Of a DNA stretch of 5,136 bases, positions 1 through 3,990 are shown piece after piece. Position numbers and translations under genes: made by a program. The DNA is from Deltaproteobacteria bacterium (lineage in GTDB: Bacteria > Desulfobacterota > Binatia > DP-6), in the NCBI GenBank assembly GCA_005879245.1, contig VBLA01000114.1, positions 1 through 5,136 of the forward strand, written 5' to 3'. Within the stretch, counting starts at the first letter, position 1. Each line of letters starts with the position of its first letter. The notes under the pieces were generated by a model. That model was not told the DNA's origin and did no database searches. It saw nothing but the letters and a program-made list of their open reading frames with translations.

Positions 1-157
1 TCCAGAAGACATACGCCTCCTCGGTCCGTGGCCTCAGATGCCGCGTGCGGATCGCGATCCGAACACGGTCGAGGAGCCTCGGCGCCGGGAAGTACGGGGC
101 GCGCTCTTCCGCGACACACGGGAAGGATTCGAACTGAGCGAGGCCACCCTCGAACAT
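1..157 (-). CDS. Integron-integrase-like tyrosine recombinase, N-terminal fragment (runs off left edge)
   Basis: Only the first 52 codons are visible; the gene continues past base 1. Residues 28-52 read LLDRVRIAIRTRH followed by LRPRTEEAYVFW. This matches the start of the N-terminal SAM-like, core-binding domain of integron integrases and related XerC/D-type tyrosine recombinases, where a pattern LLDxVRxxIRxRHYSxRTExAYVxW is usual. Such enzymes cut and rejoin DNA through a tyrosine nucleophile in a C-terminal domain that lies outside this window, so catalysis and the integron-specific insert cannot be checked. The ATG at 157 puts the motif about 28 residues in, close to IntI1. No good ribosome site precedes it; in-frame GTG codons at 187 and 217 are alternatives, and an in-frame TGA closes the frame about 105 bases upstream. 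The family call is from recognition of the motif; the integron-integrase label over a plain phage-type integrase is less certain. Confidence 0.75.
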   Translation of the reverse strand, partial: MFEGGLAQFESFPCVAEERAPYFPAPRLLDRVRIAIRTRHLRPRTEEAYVFW

Positions 158-369
158 GCGAGGGCGGCGACGATAGCGCCCATTCACATCAGAGTCGAGA
201 TCGCGTGGCCCTCTCACACTCGGATGTGCGCGCCACGTAGTCGCCGATGATGGCGCCCTGCGTCAGCGGGCAGCTATTGCGAGCGGGCATCGTGACGACG
301 GTCCCCGTTTGCCGTCGCCGCGCCCTGGCGCCGTGCGATGGTGCGCCCACGACTCGTCCGAGTGGCAAC
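158..369. other. Stretch with no recognisable gene
   Basis: This lies between the start of the integrase-like gene and the stop codon of the crotonase remnant. Frames are open here, but none gives a protein I recognise, and no start has a convincing ribosome site. If the left gene is a true integron integrase, this is where an attI site and integrase promoter would be expected. I see no pair of GTTRRRY core sites or clear promoter. It may be degenerate coding sequence, like its right-hand neighbour. Confidence 0.4.
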
Positions 370-662
370 TCATCCGAGCCGCCCCCCGAGCGCCAGCTCC
401 TCCTCGCGCGTCTGCCCACCCAGCTCGGGGAAGCGGGCCATGCGACGGCGGGCCGCGGCGGTCGGCAGCGAGCCGCCTCCTCGAGGAGCCCGTCGACGGT
501 CGGCCGCTCCGCCGCGTTCACCGCGCGCTTGGCGAGCGGGATCGCCTCGGCCGGGAAGGACGCTATCCGGTAGGCGAGCCGCTCGACGAAAGGGCCGAGC
601 TCGCGCGGCCGGAGGGTATGGTTCAGGTAGCCCCAGCGTTCGGCCAGATCCGCGGCGGGGCG
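370..662 (-). pseudogene. Enoyl-CoA hydratase/isomerase (crotonase family) C-terminal remnant, frameshifted
   Basis: Read on the minus strand, one frame from 662 gives DLAERWGYLNHTL, then FVERLAYRIASFPAEAIPLA, then AKRAVNAAERPTVDGLLEEA. This is the typical segment after the active site in crotonase-fold enoyl-CoA hydratases. At about 463-472 the homology jumps to another frame, which continues with AARRRMARFPELGGQTREEE and ends at a TGA (370-372), the usual C-terminal tail of the same subfamily. The junction looks like a small deletion not divisible by three. Directly upstream an in-frame TAA lies at 663-665, and no N-terminal half or active-site region is recognisable beyond it. The remnant therefore covers roughly the last 95 residues of a protein of about 260-300. 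Crotonases act on acyl-CoA thioesters in the cytoplasm; this copy cannot make one. A double sequencing error is possible but would not explain the missing N-terminal half. Confidence 0.8.
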
Positions 663-723
663 TTAGCACGGAGCGCGCAGGTCCGGAAGCGTGGTAGCTT
701 TGGGAGCCGTTGCACGTGCGCAT

Positions 724-741
724 CGACTCGTGGCGGAGTCG
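724..741. repeat. Small inverted repeat in hydrolase leader
   Basis: CGACTC and GAGTCG form a perfect 6-base inverted repeat around a 6-base centre, about 80 bases before the hydrolase start. Just left of it, 712-719 is a perfect 8-base palindrome, GCACGTGC. Either could be an operator or an RNA hairpin, or chance in GC-rich DNA. No T-run follows, so it is not a terminator for plus-strand transcription. I could not assign a convincing -35/-10 pair in the 663-820 leader. Confidence 0.25.
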
Positions 742-811
742 CTACACCGCGCCTCGCGGGCCATGGTGAGGACGGCAGCAATTACCTGGCACGGAGCGTG
801 AAAGTCGGGGA

Positions 812-816
812 GGAGG
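812..816 (+). promoter_or_regulatory. Ribosome binding site of the hydrolase gene
   Basis: GGAGG sits inside the purine run GGGGAGGAGGAA, 4 bases ahead of the ATG at 821 (an overlapping GGGGAGG gives 7). It is the strongest ribosome site on the plus strand near here and fixes the start against the longer overlapping frames. Confidence 0.8.
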
Positions 817-820
817 AATC

Positions 821-1696
821 ATGTCGATCTCGCACCAGCTCGGCGACCCGAAAGAGGTCCGGCTCCCGCAGGGCAACATCCGCTACCGGGAGCGCGGCCG
901 GGGAACCCCCATCGTGTTCGTCCACGGGCTCCTGACCAACGGCGATCTCTGGCGGAAGGTGGTGCCGCTCCTCGCGCGCGAGCACCGCTGCATCACTCCC
1001 GACTGGCCCCTCGGCTCACACGAGGTGCCTCTCCAGTCCGCCGCCGACCTCTCCACGCCCGGCCTGGCGGCCCTGGTGGCCGACTTCCTCGCCGAGCTCG
1101 ATCTCCGGGACGTCACGCTGGTGGGGAACGACACCGGCGGCGCTATCTGCCAGCTCGTCGTCACGCGCCACCCCGCGCGCATCGGTCGCCTCGTCCTCAC
1201 CTCCTGCGACGCGTTCGAGACGTTCCCGCCGTCGCCCTTCGGCTTTCTTCGCTGGCTGCCCATGATCCCGGGCGCCGTCTGGCTGGTGGCGCAGTCGTTG
1301 CGCATTCCCCTCGTGCAACGCCTGCCGATCGGTTACGGCCTCCTCGTGCGCGGCAAGCTCGACGACGCGGTCGCGCGCTCTTTCGTCGGTCCCGCCGCCA
1401 CCTCCGCCGCCGTGCGGCGCGATCTCGCCAAGGTCCTCCGCGGCGTCTCACCGCGGTACACCCTCGAGGCCGCGCGCGGCTTTTCGAGCTTCGATCGCCC
1501 CGTCCTGCTCGCCTGGGCGCGCGACGACCGCCTCTTCCCGCTCGCCCTCGCCCGCCGTCTCGCCGCGAGCTTTCCCCGGGCGCGGCTCGAGGTCATCGAC
1601 GACTGCCGCACCTTCGTGCCGGAGGACCAGCCCGACCGCCTCGCGAAGCTGATCGCGGCCTTCGAGGCCGGCGACGCCGCTCACATCTCCGCCTAG
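821..1696 (+). CDS. Alpha/beta-fold hydrolase with aspartate nucleophile (GNDTGG elbow)
   Basis: This 291-residue protein has the order expected of an alpha/beta hydrolase. Strand IVFVHG with the oxyanion HG lies at residues 31-36, and the nucleophile elbow VGNDTGG at 101-107. Asp104 stands where esterases carry serine, as in epoxide hydrolases and haloalkane dehalogenases. A cap region follows at about 130-220, and the late strand PVLLAWARDD (227-236) supplies the acid. The elbow lacks the Trp after Asp that is usual in classical haloalkane dehalogenases and epoxide hydrolases. Where the catalytic His normally stands before F-x-x-E-D, this protein has CRTFVPEDQP (262-271), with Thr264 in the His position. 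The substrate is therefore unknown. No signal peptide or membrane segment is seen, so it is probably cytoplasmic. The start is set by a strong ribosome site. It stands alone on the plus strand, and its TAG overlaps the stop of the opposing DUF2332 gene. Confidence 0.9.
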   Translation: MSISHQLGDPKEVRLPQGNIRYRERGRGTPIVFVHGLLTNGDLWRKVVPLLAREHRCITPDWPLGSHEVPLQSAADLSTPGLAALVADFLAELDLRDVTLVGNDTGGAICQLVVTRHPARIGRLVLTSCDAFETFPPSPFGFLRWLPMIPGAVWLVAQSLRIPLVQRLPIGYGLLVRGKLDDAVARSFVGPAATSAAVRRDLAKVLRGVSPRYTLEAARGFSSFDRPVLLAWARDDRLFPLALARRLAASFPRARLEVIDDCRTFVPEDQPDRLAKLIAAFEAGDAAHISA

Positions 1697-2754
1697 GCAG
1701 CCAGCCACTGCACGGGGCGTCCGTGGTAGCCCGCCCTGGCGAGCAGTCGGTCCTCGCCACCGGGCCAGGACCTGAGACGCACCTCGGCGCACGCCCGGTC
1801 CGCGGAGGGCTCGAACCTGAGCCATGCCAGTGGGGCACCCGCGGTTGCACGGATCCCGGCCTCCTCGATGGTGCGGCGCACCCGTTCCCGGTCAGCGGCC
1901 GAGAGGTACTGCCAGACGATGGAGTGGAACACGACCGTCGCGACGCCCGTCATGGGTTGGGCGAGGTTCTGCCCGAGCCACTCCGGGGCCGCGGCCCGCG
2001 CGATGTTCGCCGGAACGCGCGCCGCGACCTCGAGCGCACCGCCGAGATCGGCGAGACGCTCCTTCTGATCCGGCCAGACGTAGGAGGTGAGCGTGAGACG
2101 CCCCTCCTCCGTGGTCGGGTCCACCGGGTCGACGTCACAGCCGGCACGGAAGGCGACGGTGCACGTCGCGTCGAATGGCGGGGTTCCGTCCCACAGGCCG
2201 ACGAAGTGTACTGGCGAGGCGGGATCGCCGAACGCGAGGTCGCCGGCATCGTAGCGGTAGCGATCGAAGCGGAGATGCAATCCCGCACTGGCGCCGATCT
2301 CGAGGAGACGCAGCGGCAGGGCTCGCTCGCGGGCAAGGGTGAGGAATCCGCCGACCAGCGCCGCCGTGCGCGCGACTTCATTCGTCTGCGGCGGGCGCTC
2401 GAGGTACGCGGCGAGCGCAGCACCGTGGCTCAGGAGGAGCGCCCGGAGGTTCGCCCACGCCGCATCGGGGTCGCCGTCGCCACCCACCGACGGGTAGTGT
2501 CGCGCGAGGGCGGGCGCTCGACCGTCCAGGACGAGCCGGTGGACGGCGCCGAGAAAGCGCAGCGCCACCGCCGCGTCGAAGGGCTCGCCGGAGTACTGCT
2601 GGAGGACGTCCCACGTCGGCCCGTCTGCCACGACGTCTCCGATGAGGTGGCCGAGAACCGTCTCGTAGAATGGCGACCCGAGCAGCCCACAACCCCGCGC
2701 CTGCCGTTGCAGGCAAGCGACGAGGTTGGCCCGATCGACGCTACCGCTAGGCAC
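1693..2754 (-). CDS. DUF2332 family protein of unknown function
   Basis: The protein is 353 residues from the GTG at 2754. It shows family landmarks along its length: LLEIGASAGLHL (150-161) followed by DRYRYD, FRAGCDVDPVDP (202-213), YVWPDQ (225-230), TVVFHSIVWQYL (273-284) and a C-terminal WPGGEDRLLARAGYHG (330-345). The EIGASAG segment resembles motif I of Rossmann-fold methyltransferases, a known feature of DUF2332. No reaction has been established for the family to my knowledge. The frame stays open back to 3108, but that extension is the antisense of the upstream gene. GTG 2754, preceded closely by GGTGAGA, or GTG 2760 are the real candidates, overlapping the upstream stop by 8 or 14 bases and implying translational coupling. 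It is the last gene of the minus-strand cluster and shares a CTAG stop overlap with the hydrolase. Confidence 0.88.
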   Translation of the reverse strand: MPSGSVDRANLVACLQRQARGCGLLGSPFYETVLGHLIGDVVADGPTWDVLQQYSGEPFDAAVALRFLGAVHRLVLDGRAPALARHYPSVGGDGDPDAAWANLRALLLSHGAALAAYLERPPQTNEVARTAALVGGFLTLARERALPLRLLEIGASAGLHLRFDRYRYDAGDLAFGDPASPVHFVGLWDGTPPFDATCTVAFRAGCDVDPVDPTTEEGRLTLTSYVWPDQKERLADLGGALEVAARVPANIARAAAPEWLGQNLAQPMTGVATVVFHSIVWQYLSAADRERVRRTIEEAGIRATAGAPLAWLRFEPSADRACAEVRLRSWPGGEDRLLARAGYHGRPVQWLAA

Positions 2755-3232
2755 TCTCACCGAGGATCGACTCGAGAAGTGCCGCGCTCTCTTCCTCGAG
2801 CAGGGCACACCCGAGGAACGTGTCGCGCCTCTCCGCCGTGTCCTCACCCCGCGCGAAGGCTCTCCACGTGGCCGCCCCGAGGCGCTCGCCCCGGGCTTGC
2901 AGGACGAACTGCTGCGCGAGCGGCCGCCCCGTGAAGAGCGACCGGTTGATGTCGAGCAGATCGGGATTGCTGGCGAGGAGGTCCCGCGGCGTGGACGCCG
3001 CGGCGGGGTAGAGCTCTTCCACCCGGCGCGCGATCTCCTCTTCTCGATCGGCACAGGCGAGAAGCCCCGCTTTCCGATCGGCGTCGCCGACTTCGTCCGC
3101 CCAGCCACGATACCGTTCGGCCGCCAGGCGCTCCGCGAGGGCGATGAGGAGAGGCTGCTGCTCGCGCGGGACCCGCTGGAGAACGCGTGCGAGGACCTCG
3201 GCGATGTTGGGGAGCTCCTTGTCGGCTGACAT
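2747..3232 (-). CDS. Unknown 161-residue helical protein between toxin and DUF2332
   Basis: I do not recognise a family. The protein is 161 residues, rich in Ala, Arg, Leu and Glu, and looks almost entirely helical. The first half has amphipathic stretches (LARVLQRVP at 14-22, PLLIALAERLAAERYRGWAD at 27-46, EEEIARRVEELYP at 64-76). The middle DLLDINRSLFTGRPLAQQFV (91-110) looks the most conserved-like. The C-terminus again is charged helix (EEESAALLESILGE, 146-159). There is no signal peptide, membrane segment or metal motif. The ATG at 3232 has a near-perfect ribosome site, so the start is firm. The gene begins 18 bases after the toxin stop, and its end overlaps the DUF2332 start, so it is probably co-expressed with both. 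A partner role for DUF2332 is suggested only by this arrangement. Confidence 0.85.
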   Translation of the reverse strand: MSADKELPNIAEVLARVLQRVPREQQPLLIALAERLAAERYRGWADEVGDADRKAGLLACADREEEIARRVEELYPAAASTPRDLLASNPDLLDINRSLFTGRPLAQQFVLQARGERLGAATWRAFARGEDTAERRDTFLGCALLEEESAALLESILGESA

Positions 3233-3236
3233 CGTT

Positions 3237-3243
3237 ACCTCCT
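3237..3243 (-). promoter_or_regulatory. Strong ribosome binding site of the 161-residue gene
   Basis: On the minus strand AGGAGGT lies 4 bases before the ATG at 3232. It falls in the 18-base gap after the toxin stop, so this gene can be initiated independently and efficiently within a polycistronic message. It is the best ribosome site in the window. Confidence 0.85.
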
Positions 3244-3250
3244 CTTCCGT

Positions 3251-3541
3251 CTAGGCGGCAGGCTGCCGCGGCAACCGGGCGCCGTGCCATACGGCAACGA
3301 CCCAGACGACTTGTCCCTGAACCCGATAGAAGAACCGGTAAGGCGGAACGACGATCTCACGGTGGGGCAGGTCAGGGAACTCGGGGATCGGGCGGCCAGA
3401 CTTCGGGAAGCGGGCAAGACGCCGCAGCTTGCTCTCCGCCTTCCGACGGAACCCTTTGGCTGCATCGGGGTCGTCTCGCGCGATGTGGCCGACCCCCTCG
3501 AGGAACTGGCTGCGGGCTGATGGCGTGAACTGGACGATCAA
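3251..3541 (-). CDS. RelE/ParE-family toxin
   Basis: The protein is 96 residues, the usual size for this toxin superfamily. An N-terminal strand MIVQFTPSAR (1-10) is followed by helices that include AAKGFRRKAESKLRRLARFP (27-46). The signature region SGRPIPEFPD (48-57), REIVVPPYRFFYRV (61-74) and VVWVVAVWHGARLP (78-91) fits ParE/RelE folds: a Gly-Arg turn, then Arg-Glu, a Tyr-Arg-Phe strand and a final strand ending in HGAR. ParE-like members usually poison DNA gyrase and RelE-like members cut mRNA on the ribosome; sequence alone does not settle which. The only plausible start is a TTG at 3541 overlapping the antitoxin stop as TTGA, so translation is likely coupled and kept low. No independent ribosome site is evident. 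It is paired with the antitoxin directly upstream. Confidence 0.92.
   Translation of the reverse strand: MIVQFTPSARSQFLEGVGHIARDDPDAAKGFRRKAESKLRRLARFPKSGRPIPEFPDLPHREIVVPPYRFFYRVQGQVVWVVAVWHGARLPRQPAA
3255..3269. repeat. GC-rich interrupted palindrome at the 3' end of the toxin gene
   Basis: GCGGCAG and CTGCCGC mirror each other around a single base, inside the last codons of the toxin (Arg-Gln-Pro-Ala-Ala). As RNA it could make a 6-base stem with a 3-base loop, ending about 12 bases before the next ribosome site. There is no U-run, so it is not a standard terminator. It might stabilise or separate the messages, or reflect repetitive Arg/Pro/Ala codons. Confidence 0.3.
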
Positions 3542-3816
3542 GACCGCTCTGCTAGAGATTCGTCGGCTTCAGCAAGGACGGTGTCGAGATCGTAGCCTTT
3601 CCCCTTCGCGATCTCGCGCTCCCCACGCGCCAGAAGTCGCAGGATCTGCCGTTCATGCTCCGAGCGCTCGTAGGACTCCGGACTCACCATGATCGCGGCG
3701 GCACGGCCACGTTGGGTGATGACCACCGGCTGGGCCGACTTCCGCACCCGAGCCAGTACGGCCGCTGCATCCTGGCGAAGGTCGGTAACAGGGACGATGT
3801 CGGGTATCTTTGGCAT
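3538..3816 (-). CDS. Phd/YefM-family antitoxin
   Basis: The protein is 92 residues, typical for the family. Residues 9-50 carry the Phd/YefM DNA-binding and dimer domain: PVTDLRQDAAAVLARVRKSA, then PVVITQRGRAAAIMVSPESY. The polar, charged C-terminal part (about 51-92, RSEHERQILRLLARGE onward) is where such antitoxins wrap around and neutralise their toxin. The N-terminal dimer normally binds its own promoter and represses the operon. The gene leads the minus-strand cluster, and its TGA overlaps the TTG start of the toxin by 4 bases, the standard antitoxin-first, coupled layout. The ATG at 3816 has no ribosome site ahead of it, and the predicted promoter would place the transcript start at about the ATG, consistent with a leaderless message. 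Confidence 0.93.
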   Translation of the reverse strand: MPKIPDIVPVTDLRQDAAAVLARVRKSAQPVVITQRGRAAAIMVSPESYERSEHERQILRLLARGEREIAKGKGYDLDTVLAEADESLAERS

Positions 3817-3833
3817 ACGTCTAACCGTACGTC
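3816..3833. promoter_or_regulatory. Direct-repeat operator candidate of the toxin-antitoxin operon
   Basis: TACGTC occurs twice (3816-3821 and 3828-3833) with a 6-base spacer, a 12-base period close to one helical turn. It contains the palindromic core CGTACG and covers both the predicted -10 box and the antitoxin ATG. Phd/YefM proteins repress their own promoters by binding short repeated sites near this position, and YefM sites have a GTAC-containing core. The repeat is seen; its function is inferred. Confidence 0.4.
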
Positions 3834-3852
3834 AGCAAGCGTCGGAACTCAA
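3824..3852 (-). promoter_or_regulatory. Candidate sigma-70 promoter for the antitoxin-toxin operon
   Basis: On the minus strand TTGAGT (3852-3847) and TACGGT (3829-3824) are separated by exactly 17 bases. The -35 matches 4 of 6 consensus bases, and the -10 keeps the key first T-A and last T. The predicted start, about 7 bases after the -10, falls at 3817-3816, on the antitoxin ATG. It lies between the attC-like element and the operon it would serve. Confidence 0.4.
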
Positions 3853-3875
3853 CCCCTCGGAGAGCCGTCCCTGCC

Positions 3876-3968
3876 GCCCAACGATTGGCGGCTGAGTGGC
3901 CGGCGGCCACCGATGCCCGGCCGTGGCGAGCTGGTCGCGCGTCGGTCCGCTCCAACCGCTGGTTGGGC
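3876..3968 (-). repeat. attC-like imperfect inverted repeat (93 bp) with GCCCAAC/GTTGGGC ends
   Basis: The ends GCCCAAC (3876-3882) and GTTGGGC (3962-3968) are perfect 7-base inverted copies and fit the integron attC core consensus RYYYAAC...GTTRRRY. At 93 bases the element is within the known attC size range. Inside the ends the arms pair imperfectly (GATTGGCGGCTGAG on the left against the complement of CCGCTCCAACCGCTG on the right), as attC arms do. A nested perfect stem GTGGCC/GGCCAC lies at 3896-3910. It begins 22 bases after the P450 stop, the usual position of an attC behind its cassette gene, which favours minus orientation. The palindromic ends are seen; the attC identity is inference, and a dispersed chromosomal repeat unrelated to integrons could look similar. 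Confidence 0.5.
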
Positions 3969-3990
3969 AGTAAGCCTTCCGTGAACCGTT

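Noticed and set aside
124..138. tRNA T-loop-like sequence GGATTCGAACT
   Set aside because: The flanks do not form a 5-base T-stem, and there is no anticodon arm or acceptor stem. It lies inside the integrase-like coding region.
2..250. Plus-strand frame open from the left edge (to the TGA at 248-250)
   Set aside because: The opposite strand carries a clear integrase N-terminus over the same bases, and this frame shows no known motif.
309..935. 208-residue plus-strand open frame
   Set aside because: It crosses the crotonase remnant and the start of the hydrolase, is Arg/Ser/Gly-rich and matches no family.
1956..1962. Second GTTGGGC core-like site
   Set aside because: It is inside DUF2332 coding sequence and has no matching GCCCAAC partner within attC distance.
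1723..2934. 403-residue plus-strand open frame
   Set aside because: It is antisense to DUF2332 and the 161-residue gene, has an Arg/Glu-rich composition typical of shadow frames in GC-rich DNA, no ribosome site and no recognisable family.
2755..3108. Long upstream extension of DUF2332 to 3108
   Set aside because: The extra 118 residues are Arg/Ser-rich and lie in another frame of the well-supported 161-residue gene. Family homology begins near 2754.
3255..3269. Terminator after the toxin gene
   Set aside because: The palindrome has no T-run on either strand and sits just before a strong ribosome site of the next gene.
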